From positions 992,001-1,056,000 of the forward strand of contig CAVTCF010000001.1 in the NCBI GenBank assembly GCA_963733265.1: 64,000 nt of DNA, in the 5' to 3' direction. This DNA is from PALSA-1006 sp963733265 (GTDB lineage Bacteria; Pseudomonadota; Gammaproteobacteria; Burkholderiales; Gallionellaceae). Made by a program: the position numbers and the translations under genes. Positions within the stretch are counted from its first letter, which is position 1; every line of letters begins with the position of its first letter. This document shows, piece by piece, positions 53,402 to 61,367 of this stretch. The notes below the pieces were generated by a model that saw only the letters and a program-made list of their open reading frames with translations, did no database searches and was not told where the DNA came from.

Positions 53402-54364
53402 ATGACGACGTGTTTTTTTGTGATCGGAAGTTATATGAACGCCAATTTTATGCAACTGGCGCGATTGCCGATTGAGGGCGAATCGTTGCAGGCGCATGGG
53501 GTGTGGCAAGAGCATGGTGGCAAAGGGCTGAATTTGGGCGTGGGGCTGCATCGCCTGGGTGTGCCGGTCAAAATGCTGCTCGGCGTGGGCAATGACGACG
53601 CGGGCAAGGCCGTCAGTGAGGTGCTCAAACATGAGGGCATGGACACTGGCGCAGTAATCTATCTGGGCGCGCATTCAGGCTACGGAGTGGGTTTTGTCGG
53701 CGTGCGGGGAGAAAATTTTTTGGCGGCATTTCAGGGCGCGAATGCGCTGGTAAATGCGCAGCATGTGCAGCAGCACTTTGCAGATGTGACCGCCTCTGAT
53801 TGGGTATGTGCACAATTTGAAGCGCCGCAAGAAGCAATCTTGGCCGCATTTGAACTCGCGCGAAATAACCATGCCAAAACTTATCTTAATCCCTCGCCCT
53901 GGCGCATGCCCAGCCGCGAGATGCTGGCGCTGACCGATGTGTTGGTAGTCAATGAGACCGAAGCATCCTTGATGTTTGCGCTACCGGCTGCGGCCAATTG
54001 GGATGCCAGCACCTGGCAACAGCAGTTGCCGGGCTTGGTTCAACAATTGGCGCTGACTTGCGAACTGCTTGTGGTGACTTTGGGTGTTAATGGCGCTGTC
54101 GCTTATACCAATAAAGGAGAGACACATTTCCAACCTGCCTGGCCGATTGTGCAACTGGATGCAACCGGAGCGGGCGACGCTTTTGGCTGCGGCTTGTTAT
54201 GGGGCTGGTCACAGGGATTGTCTTTGGAACAAACTCTATCCTTTGCCAACGCTTGCGGCGCGTTAGTTGCGTCGGCGCAGGGCGTATTGGTCGTATTGCC
54301 GGATATAGCCCGTGTAGAGAATTTTCGCGCGGCAAATAAGCTCAACAAACAGCCGATCAGCTAA
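53402..54364 (+). CDS. PfkB-family sugar kinase (ribokinase-like)
   Basis: Kinase of 320 residues. The first PfkB signature appears as HGGKGLNLGVGLHRLG (residues 38-53), the second as DATGAGDAFGCGLLWG near residue 254, with the catalytic Asp in GAGDAF. The FVIGSYMNANFM start is ribokinase-like, where a conserved Asn-Asp pair binds sugar. Its sugar is not known. It is convergent with the GntR gene, and the two stops overlap by 8 bp, so it probably serves the SemiSWEET-GntR pair. Confidence 0.88.
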   Translation: MTTCFFVIGSYMNANFMQLARLPIEGESLQAHGVWQEHGGKGLNLGVGLHRLGVPVKMLLGVGNDDAGKAVSEVLKHEGMDTGAVIYLGAHSGYGVGFVGVRGENFLAAFQGANALVNAQHVQQHFADVTASDWVCAQFEAPQEAILAAFELARNNHAKTYLNPSPWRMPSREMLALTDVLVVNETEASLMFALPAAANWDASTWQQQLPGLVQQLALTCELLVVTLGVNGAVAYTNKGETHFQPAWPIVQLDATGAGDAFGCGLLWGWSQGLSLEQTLSFANACGALVASAQGVLVVLPDIARVENFRAANKLNKQPIS

Positions 54365-55124
54365 TATCCAGATTAATGTTGTAGACATAAGCATCGCCCC
54401 GAAATGTACCTTCGACGTATTCGATAATCTGCCCGCTTGAGCCGAAGGTTTTACGTTTGAACAGCAGGCAGGGGCTTGGCTTGTCAAAACCGAACACCTG
54501 CGTTTCTTCAGGGCTGCTCAATATCGCTTCAACAGTCTGCTCGGCATTGGTCAGGTGAATATTGCACACACCTTGCAGGTATTGATAAATCGAACCTTGC
54601 GTATCCCAGTCGGCCACCATCGGTGCGCTCTTTAAGTCATACCAGGCAACTTCGCGCGAGAGCGGCACTTCATCCCCCAGGCGCAAGCGCACGATGCGCA
54701 AAAATTGCGCATTCGATTGACGTCCGAAAATAGAGGCAATTGTGCGATCGGTTACCACTGCGCGTTCCAGCAAGCGTGAACTCGGGGTTAACCCCAGCTC
54801 TTTCATTTCTTCAGTAAAGCCTTTTAAGCGCCCGAGCTTGGGTTTCAAATTGGGCACGTCATGCACCACATAACCGGCTCGGCCTTTGCTGACCAAATGC
54901 TGCGCCGTGCGCAGCTCGTCATAGCAACGCCGTACCGTGGTGCGGCTGATGGCTAATTTTTCAGCCAAAACGCGCTCCGAAGGCAAGCTGTCATTACCCA
55001 CAATCTCGCCGGAATTAATCAGGCTCAAAATATTGCGCATCAATTGTTGATAAACCGGCTCCGCCAGATTGCGATCCGGCCTTAATTTTTCTATCAGGTC
55101 TGAGGTGCGGCTATTTTTTGTCAT
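54357..55124 (-). CDS. GntR-family transcriptional regulator (HutC/UTRA type)
   Basis: Regulator of 255 residues. The N-terminal winged helix (LPSERVLAEKLAISRTTVRRCYDEL, residues of about 43-67) binds DNA, and the C-terminal UTRA domain (from LLERAVVTDRTIAS; LFKRKTFGSSGQIIEYVEG) senses a small ligand, often a sugar phosphate. It overlaps the SemiSWEET gene by 4 bp as the second gene of that operon and probably controls the SemiSWEET gene or the neighbouring sugar kinase. Confidence 0.92.
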   Translation of the reverse strand: MTKNSRTSDLIEKLRPDRNLAEPVYQQLMRNILSLINSGEIVGNDSLPSERVLAEKLAISRTTVRRCYDELRTAQHLVSKGRAGYVVHDVPNLKPKLGRLKGFTEEMKELGLTPSSRLLERAVVTDRTIASIFGRQSNAQFLRIVRLRLGDEVPLSREVAWYDLKSAPMVADWDTQGSIYQYLQGVCNIHLTNAEQTVEAILSSPEETQVFGFDKPSPCLLFKRKTFGSSGQIIEYVEGTFRGDAYVYNINLDIS

Positions 55125-55387
55125 TTTGCTTCCTTGCCATAACGTAATTTCATCACGGTAATCGCCGCAGTGAGCAGCACCATAACCGCGTTCGCCACGA
55201 TAAGCGGCATATCGCCTTTAAAAATCCCATAGAGCAACCAAAGAAACAAGCCTATGGTGATAATGATGTAAGTCGGCAACGAAATGCCGCTGACATCTTT
55301 GGTGCGCCACGTTGTCCACACTTGTGGAATAAACGACGAGGTCGTGAATGTCGTTGCCACCAAACCCAATATATCCATTTTTTCCAA
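55121..55387 (-). CDS. SemiSWEET sugar transporter
   Basis: Small membrane protein of 88 residues with three helices in the PQ-loop/MtN3 family. The key motif is SFIPQVWTTWRTKDVSGIS (PQ loop at residues 20-21). SemiSWEETs work as dimers and move sugars across the inner membrane. The frame starts with a TTG at 55387, which has AAAGGAG properly spaced; an ATG at 55378 is possible but farther from that site. It is first in an operon with the GntR gene. Confidence 0.9.
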   Translation of the reverse strand: MEKMDILGLVATTFTTSSFIPQVWTTWRTKDVSGISLPTYIIITIGLFLWLLYGIFKGDMPLIVANAVMVLLTAAITVMKLRYGKEAK

Positions 55388-55586
55388 TTGATCAACTCCT
55401 TTCCCAATGAACTTGGGATGATACCAATAGCGAATGAGCTTGTCTCCGGGGGTTTTGAGTGCATGTCTAATATGGCAACAATATGGTTATTTACACTGGT
55501 ATCCAATTGGTATTACAATCGCTGTGCTAATTAAATGGTTATTGCGGGCAAATTGGATGTCTACTCAAGAAAAAAGTTATCGCTCA

Positions 55587-55634
55587 ATGAGTTTAGACGT
55601 GTTGAACAACCGGATGAAATATCCCAACTGGTAA
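55587..55634 (+). other. candidate short ORF, copy 1 (15 codons)
   Basis: ATG AGT TTA GAC starts a 15-codon frame (MSLDVLNNRMKYPNW) that ends 16 bp before the next lipoprotein gene. The 5' side (55540-55600) is similar to 61255-61318. The peptide resembles that of copy 2, and several base changes between them are synonymous. It may be a leader or a decayed coding remnant; an indel upstream breaks alignment of the longer frames. Confidence 0.3.
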
Positions 55635-55650
55635 GGAAAGACTCTACAAA

Positions 55651-57326
55651 ATGAAAATCAGTCTTAGCAAATTTATCGTTGGGATTGTTCCATTGGCAGC
55701 CCTCTCCCTTAGCGCCTGTCTGAGCGGCGCTGCTGCCCCACCCTCAAGTACACCCAGTCCCGCCAGCTCTCCATCAGGTTCCTCAAGTTCATCAGGTTCC
55801 TCTGGGTCTGGAAGTGGAACAAACAACAGTAGCAATAGCAATTGGGTGGGGACTAAAGAGGTGGGCGCTGCCGGTTACCTATTTACTCAAGCCAATGCGG
55901 GTGCCACTGACGTAAATGGAAATGTCTACGTTGCCGGATACACTACTGCTTCCCTGTTGGGGAATACATTCAGTGGCACTGAAGATATGTTTCTTACCAA
56001 GTACGATGCTGGCGGTAATGTCGTGTTTGCAAAGCAAGTTGTCCCAACGATAACCAGTGGTTATCCTGGAAACACTTTTGCACGAGCCACGTCCGTTGCC
56101 ACAGACACCAATGGCAATGTCTATGTGGTGGGATTTGTTTCCGCTACCAACGGTCCAGCATCATTTTATGATCAGACGCTGACTTTCATTTCGTACTATT
56201 ACGCTTTTCTGACGAAATACGACAGCAATGGAAACGTCGTTTTTACCCGGTTGATTGGTTCTCCAGATGACCTTGGAACAACCATTACTGGAGCACACAA
56301 TACGTCCTCTACTATTGGCACAGGTGTCGCTATCGACAGTGCTGGTAACGCAATAGTCGTTGGATATACAGATCACGAGTTGTATCACGACAGTACCGGG
56401 TTCGTACTGACATATCAACTTGGCCCTGAAGATATGTTCATTGCCCGATACGATGGCAATGGAAATCAGCTTTCCCTGAATACTTATGGAACGACAAATG
56501 TTGCAACATTTGCCACTTCAGTAGCCACGGATAGCAATGACAATATCTTTGTGGCCGGGTGGATCAATGGCGGTGCAATGTTCTCCTATGCCGGGGGGAC
56601 AACGTGTACTCACAATCAAGTAGGTAATGTCGATGGCTTCATCCTCAAATTCGACAAGAATGGCACACGTCAGTTCAGTATGGCATTGCCGGATTGGATG
56701 ACGAACTATCCGCTTATGACATGGGTGCGGACGGAATGTACTGGGCCGGCATCATCAGATCATGCCGTACAGTTTGGTACAGCAGGTGCTTATACCAATT
56801 TGCATGGCATCTCGGTTGATACCAACGGTACCGTTTATGTAGTAGGCATACTGGAACCGTGGCTGGGTATTCATCGTATTACGGCACGGGCAATCCGGTC
56901 ATTCCCAGTGGTGCGTTCTCGGCCTTTGTGGCACGGTACGACAACAATCTCTCCACACAATTATCTTTCAAACAGATCAACGGCAGTAATGGAGTTTCTG
57001 CGCAAGGTGTTGCTGCTGACCATAGTGGCAATACATATGTGACGGGTTATACCTATAGCTCGCTGGACGGAAGTAGGGTGTTGCCATATGGGGGAAGCGA
57101 CTTGTTCCTTTCTAAATATGACACGAACGGAAATGAAATATATCTCAGAGAGCTTGGTGGTACTGCGCTCAGGTCAACCGCAGTAGGGCAGGCAGTGGCG
57201 GTCGATTTGAGCGGAAACGCGTTTGTGACGGGCTTGACCCTTGGTGGGTTGGATGGAAACAAAGGTATTAGTAGCTACAGTGACTATTTTGTCACGAAAT
57301 ACAGCAAAGATGGCGTTAAGCAATAA
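55651..57326 (+). pseudogene. SBBP beta-propeller lipoprotein, frameshifted
   Basis: Lipoprotein with lipobox LSAC (Cys23), a Pro/Ser/Gly linker (residues 32-60) and repeated blades of the SBBP type (GNVYVAGYTTAS..DMFLTKYDAGGNVVF). The first frame runs 55651-57042, but from about 56845 the blade pattern (VAGYSSYYGTGNP, GNTYVTGYTYSSLDG, DLFLSKYDTNGNEI) continues in another frame that ends at 57326. The change of frame fits loss of one base near 56845-56860. The gene is either truly broken, phase-variable, or carries a sequencing error. Confidence 0.8.
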
Positions 57327-57360
57327 CTGGACACCATGAAAGGTAACCGGAAATGACCAG

Positions 57361-57456
57361 AACGTGCAAACGAGTTACAGATTGTATGAGCCAGAGGTGG
57401 GAAATATTCTCATCTGACTTTACGAATAATTTCAAACCATAAAACGGGACTATTAA
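57361..57456 (+). repeat. duplicated 96-bp leader, copy 1
   Basis: The 96 bp before the first Lcl-domain gene are repeated before the second gene (58494-58589) with the same length and, by my count, only about seven changes, all transitions. It must hold the promoter and ribosome-binding site of both genes. Confidence 0.85.
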
Positions 57457-58392
57457 ATGAATATCACCATCTCCAGTTTAATTCGTAGTCTGCTGCCATT
57501 GGCAGTGCTTTTACTCTCCGCGTGCCTCAGCGGCGGTGGAAGCTCAACCACGACACCCGCTACCACCGGTGCCAACTCGGTTGTCTACGCAGTCAACAAA
57601 TCCGCGCCCATAGCCACCTGTCCAACCGGCGGCATCACGGTTCAGTCGGGGATAGACACCAACGGCAACGGCGTCCTTGACCCATCGGAGGTTACCAGCA
57701 CACAGTATGTCTGTAATGGAGCAGCCGGGCCTGGTATTACCTGGGTGAACGCAGCCTCATCAGTACAAGCCGTATCCAACACCGGATATTTGGCAAGCAA
57801 CGCCACCGTACCAGTCACAATCACGCTCCCTGCCGCACCAAATGTAGGCGATGTCATTCAGGTGAACGGTATTGGTGCGGGCGGATGGACGATTGCCCAG
57901 AATGCGGGGCAATCAATCATAACGCAAGATATTGTCAATATTGCCGGAGCCACGACGACGGGTACGATAAGCGGTGCGCAGTATGATGCCATTGAGCTTC
58001 AGTATATCGCCCCCAATACATTTTCAGTTTTGAGCTTCGCGGGAAATCTTGTCATCTCCACGCAGTCTCCAGGCTATATATCCGAGGGCGGCCTGATCTG
58101 GATGCCGGTGTCGGCGACGCTGTATGACTATTACGGAGCAGAAGCATTATGTTTGGGTAGCGCTCACGACGGACAGACCGGATGGCGGTTGCCGACGTCC
58201 GCAGAGTTAAGCGCCTTTTATGCCGTGTATCCGAATAATTCGGCGACGTTACTCGGTCAGGGGTGGACGTTGTACGTCACCTGGTCTTCCACGCCGGACG
58301 GCGCTGGCAACCACTACAGCGTCTTCCTGAGCAACGGCTACGTTGGCGCGAGCACCGACACGAACGGCGGCTACGTGACGTGTGTACGCTAG
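57457..58392 (+). CDS. lipoprotein with Lcl/DUF1566 domain, candidate DGR target 1
   Basis: Surface lipoprotein of 311 residues with lipobox LSAC (Cys24). After a short linker, a DUF7151-like segment covers residues 38-90 (GGITVQSGIDTNGNGVLD then EVTSTQYVCNG). A beta region of about 70 residues follows, and the C-terminal 100 residues form an Lcl/DUF1566 domain (GLIWMPVS, TGWRLPTSAELSAF), which has a C-type lectin fold. The final 46 codons (58255-58392) form a putative variable region whose differences from the third gene fall only at positions 1 and 2 of NNC codons. Ligand binding at the cell surface is inferred. Confidence 0.88.
   Translation: MNITISSLIRSLLPLAVLLLSACLSGGGSSTTTPATTGANSVVYAVNKSAPIATCPTGGITVQSGIDTNGNGVLDPSEVTSTQYVCNGAAGPGITWVNAASSVQAVSNTGYLASNATVPVTITLPAAPNVGDVIQVNGIGAGGWTIAQNAGQSIITQDIVNIAGATTTGTISGAQYDAIELQYIAPNTFSVLSFAGNLVISTQSPGYISEGGLIWMPVSATLYDYYGAEALCLGSAHDGQTGWRLPTSAELSAFYAVYPNNSATLLGQGWTLYVTWSSTPDGAGNHYSVFLSNGYVGASTDTNGGYVTCVR
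58255..58392 (+). other. putative DGR variable region VR1
   Basis: 138 bp from GGTCAGGGG to the TAG. Against VR3 (60801-60938) it differs at codons 8, 15, 16, 19, 22, 24, 27, 29, 33, 34, 37 and 38 of the segment. Each of these codons ends in C in both copies. This is what adenine-directed mutagenesis of AAC codons in a template repeat gives. Confidence 0.8.
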
Positions 58393-58450
58393 AGCCTCGA
58401 CCTTTGAACCTTGATATTTGATTTTTTGTTTTTGGTTTTCTTGGGTTTGA
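58393..58450 (+). repeat. 58-bp downstream segment identical to 60939-60996
   Basis: Directly after the stop codon, bases 58393-58450 are identical to 60939-60996. Together with the invariant last codons (ACGTGTGTACGC) this is the place where a DGR target carries its initiation-of-mutagenic-homing sequence. A perfect 11-bp hairpin (GATCGTTCCCA / TGGGAACGATC, 58449-58479) starts at its end. Confidence 0.75.
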
Positions 58451-58493
58451 TCGTTCCCACGCAGAGCATGGGAACGATCAATTGTGCAGGGTG

Positions 58494-58589
58494 AACGTGC
58501 AAACGGGTTACAGGTTGTATGAGCCGGAGGTGGGAAATATTCTCATCTAACTTTGCGAATAATTTCAAACCATAAAACGGGGTTATTAA
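58494..58589 (+). repeat. duplicated 96-bp leader, copy 2
   Basis: Second copy of the segment at 57361-57456, again directly before a start codon, without indels. The word GAACGTGCAAACGG that opens it recurs in altered form near 61153. Confidence 0.85.
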
Positions 58590-59546
58590 ATGAATATCAC
58601 CATCTCCAGCTTAATGCGTAGTCTGCTGCCATTGGCAGTGCTTTTACTCACCGCGTGTCTCAGTGGCAGCGGAGGCGCTGGAAGTTCCCCCCCGAAACCT
58701 GCTGCCACCGGCGCCAACTCGGTTGTCTACGCGGTCAACAAATCTGCGCCTATTGCTACCTGCCCCAATGGCGGCATCACGGTTCAGTCGGGGATAGACA
58801 CCAACGGCAACGGCGTTCTTGACCCATCGGAGGTTACCAGTACGCAGTATGTCTGCAACGGGGCTGGAATTACTTGGGTGGATGTCGCAGATACATCGAT
58901 ACAGGCCGTAGCGAACACAGGCTATATGGCCGACAATGCGGCACCGGTTACGATCACGCTTCCCGCCTCGCCAGCCGTGGGTGATGTGTTTCAGGTGAAC
59001 GGTGTCGGAGCGGGTGGCTGGACGATTGCCACGAATCCGACTCAGTGGATAGAAACCCAATATATTAGCGCGAGCCCGTTGGTTGGCACGATCAGCGGTT
59101 TGCAGTACGAATCCATCACGCTACAGTATATCGGCAACAATATCTTTGCGGTTTTGAACTACGTCGGCACTAATCCCACTACGCTTGTTACGCTCCCTGC
59201 CGGTTATGTATCCGAGGGCGGACTAACATGGTCGCCGATTTCGGGGACGCAGTACTCCCAAGATCCGGCATTTGGAAATCCCGCGAACACCTATTGTACG
59301 ACTAGCACGATCAACGGTCTGACCGGCTGGCGTCTGCCGACATCGGCAGAATTGCGTGCCTTGTATGGATCTATATCTACATCTGTGGCGGTGTACGATG
59401 CGGTGTACGGTCAAGGATGGGCGGTGGGCCAAACCTGGACGTCGACGCCGTACAGCGCTGGCACCCACTACTACGTAGACCTGCTCCACGGCGCCAATTA
59501 CCAGCTCAGCGACACGACCCTCCTCTACGTGACGTGTGTACGCTAG
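58590..59546 (+). CDS. lipoprotein with Lcl/DUF1566 domain, candidate DGR target 2
   Basis: Paralogue of 318 residues with lipobox LTAC (Cys24), the same DUF7151-like segment (GGITVQSGIDTNGNGVLD) and a C-terminal Lcl domain (GLTWSPIS, TGWRLPTSAELRAL). The end of the gene (59409-59546) aligns codon for codon with the variable regions of the other two, but also differs at other positions (for example AAT, CAG and GTA codons), so it is either an older target or copied from another template. The last seven codons including the stop match the others exactly. Confidence 0.88.
   Translation: MNITISSLMRSLLPLAVLLLTACLSGSGGAGSSPPKPAATGANSVVYAVNKSAPIATCPNGGITVQSGIDTNGNGVLDPSEVTSTQYVCNGAGITWVDVADTSIQAVANTGYMADNAAPVTITLPASPAVGDVFQVNGVGAGGWTIATNPTQWIETQYISASPLVGTISGLQYESITLQYIGNNIFAVLNYVGTNPTTLVTLPAGYVSEGGLTWSPISGTQYSQDPAFGNPANTYCTTSTINGLTGWRLPTSAELRALYGSISTSVAVYDAVYGQGWAVGQTWTSTPYSAGTHYYVDLLHGANYQLSDTTLLYVTCVR
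59409..59546 (+). other. putative DGR variable region VR2 (diverged)
   Basis: 138 bp, same length and frame as VR1 and VR3. It is rich in NNC codons (TAC, AGC, ACC, GAC, CTC, CAC, GCC) at the variable columns but carries non-NNC differences as well. The final 25 bp or so, through the TAG and four further bases, are identical to the other two. Confidence 0.6.
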
Positions 59547-59602
59547 AGCCATGGTTTTTGAAACTTGATTTTTGAAATTTGGCTTTACTTTTTGAGGATG
59601 TG

Positions 59603-59626
59603 GGTGGGCAAGTTTTTGTGCCCACC
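59603..59626. repeat. GGTGGGCA hairpin
   Basis: GGTGGGCA (59603-59610) pairs with TGCCCACC (59619-59626). It belongs to the same type of GTGGGCA repeat seen between secD and secF. Confidence 0.55.
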
Positions 59627-59681
59627 TTTAGGGCAAAGCGCACCAAAGTTATTTGTTGCAAACCATAAAACAGGAATACAA

Positions 59682-60938
59682 ATGAACATCACGATCACCC
59701 GCTTAATTCGTAGCGCGTTGCCATTGTCAGTACTTCTACTCTCCGCGTGCCTCAGTGGCGGCGGAGGCGGTGGAAATTCACCCCCGAAACCTGCTGCCAG
59801 CGGTGCCAATTCGGTTGTCTACGCAGTCAACAAATCTGCGCCTGTCAGTAACTGCCCAAATGGCGGCATCACGGTTCAGTCGGGGATAGACACCAACGGC
59901 AACGGTGTCCTTGACCAATCCGAGGTTACCAGCACGCAGTACGTCTGCAATGGAGCAAGCGGCACCGCTGCCCTAGTGGCCACGACCGCAGAACCGGCAG
60001 GTAGCAATTGCGCAAGCGGCGGTGAGATGGTCAGCGCGGGGCTGGATACGAACGGAAACGGCATTCTCGACGCAAGCGAAGTTACAACCACGGCTTATGT
60101 TTGTAACGGGGCGAATGGAACAAACGGCACAAATGGGCTAAATACACTGGTGGCAATCGTTAACGAACCTGCCGGGGCTAACTGCGCATACGGTGGCATC
60201 AAAGTCACTTCCGGTCTCGACACCAATGCAAACGGTACTCTTGATCCAAGCGAAGTGAGCACAACGAAATACGTTTGTAACGGGCCCGGAATTAATTGGG
60301 TAGATGTCACCGGTACATCGGTGCAGGCCGTACCCAACACCGGATATTCAGCCGACAGCGCCGGTCAGGTCACAATCACGCTTCCTGCCTCGCCTGCCAA
60401 GGACGATGTTATTCAGGTGAGCGGTATCGGTGCAGGCGGCTGGGCGATAGCCCAGGCTGCCGGGCAGGCGATAATAATGGAAGGCAACGTCGGTATTTCC
60501 GGGGCTAATGCGGCGGTAATAAGTGGTACTCAGTACGCAGCCATTGAGCTTCAGTATATCGGCGGCGGTGCGTTTACGGTCTTGAACCACACGGGAAATG
60601 TTGGCTTATTGTTGTCTGGCGGATTTGTTTATCAGGGCGGTCTGATCTGGACACCGATCTCGGGGACAGGCTACACCTATTCTAATGCGGCCCTACTTTG
60701 TACGAACACGGCCAATGGCCTCGATTGGCGACTGCCGACGCAAGTGGAATTGCTTGATTTGTATCACCTGTATCCATCTCCGGCTAATTCGACGCTGGCC
60801 GGTCAGGGGTGGACGTTGTACGGCACCTGGTCTTCCACGCCGTTCAGCGCTGGCGCCCACTACTACGTCGACCTGAGCGTCGGCTTCGTTGGCGCGGTCT
60901 ACGACACGGTCACCGGCTACGTGACGTGTGTACGCTAG
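59682..60938 (+). CDS. lipoprotein with three DUF7151-like repeats and Lcl/DUF1566 domain, candidate DGR target 3
   Basis: Paralogue of 418 residues. The ATG at 59682 gives MNITITRLIRSALPLSV and lipobox LSAC (Cys24); an upstream in-frame start at 59565 would hide the signal peptide. It has three DUF7151-like repeats in tandem (each with a core like NGNGVLDQSEV-STQYVCNGA) where its neighbours have one, so the stalk is longer. The C-terminal Lcl domain (GLIWTPIS, WRLPTQVELLDL) ends in a variable region nearly the same as that of gene 1 except at NNC codons. Confidence 0.88.
   Translation: MNITITRLIRSALPLSVLLLSACLSGGGGGGNSPPKPAASGANSVVYAVNKSAPVSNCPNGGITVQSGIDTNGNGVLDQSEVTSTQYVCNGASGTAALVATTAEPAGSNCASGGEMVSAGLDTNGNGILDASEVTTTAYVCNGANGTNGTNGLNTLVAIVNEPAGANCAYGGIKVTSGLDTNANGTLDPSEVSTTKYVCNGPGINWVDVTGTSVQAVPNTGYSADSAGQVTITLPASPAKDDVIQVSGIGAGGWAIAQAAGQAIIMEGNVGISGANAAVISGTQYAAIELQYIGGGAFTVLNHTGNVGLLLSGGFVYQGGLIWTPISGTGYTYSNAALLCTNTANGLDWRLPTQVELLDLYHLYPSPANSTLAGQGWTLYGTWSSTPFSAGAHYYVDLSVGFVGAVYDTVTGYVTCVR
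60801..60938 (+). other. putative DGR variable region VR3
   Basis: 138 bp from GGTCAGGGG to the TAG. Third positions agree with VR1 at all 46 codons, and all 21 differences I count are at positions 1 or 2. Just upstream of GGTCAG the two genes diverge in the ordinary way, which places the 5' border. Confidence 0.8.
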
Positions 60939-61367
60939 AGCCTCGACCTTTGAACCTTGATATTTGATTTTTTGTTTTTGGTTTTCTTGGGTTTGAATTG
61001 GGTTATGAGGTTGATTTTGGGGCGAGCGATACGAGCGAAACCCGCGTAAGGCGCACTAAATGTAGGGCGTCAATATCCCCGCAGGGGGAGGCCGGGGTAC
61101 CCGGCGGCTTTGCCGCCACCCTTCCGCTCAGCGAAGCGCATTGCGCCGAATGAACGTGCATACGGCGGTGTCAATTTTTCAAGCTCGCAGAGCTTAGAAA
61201 ATTGCCTACCTTTGGTGCAATGCCCGTTGGTTATTGCGCCCTACGGATTACGGGCTGTTGCGGAAAAATTGGATGCCTACTCATAGCAAACGCATTTCGC
61301 TCAATGAGTTTAGACACCCTGTACAAGCGGATTAAAGATCTTAATTGGAAAAGAAAGGCGCTACAAA
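60939..61367. other. intergenic region after the third Lcl gene
   Basis: 429 bp. It opens with the 58-bp copy of 58393-58450. Next comes a GC-rich block (about 61020-61150) with several small hairpins such as GGCGGCTTTGCCGCC near 61112. The last part (61255-61367) is similar to 55540-55650 and includes the second short ORF. It has no AAC-rich copy of the variable region, so it is not the missing template repeat. Confidence 0.6.

Noticed and set aside
61020..61200. GC-rich block after the third Lcl gene as a possible DGR template repeat
   Set aside because: It lacks similarity to the variable regions and has no AAC-rich pattern; it only forms small hairpins.
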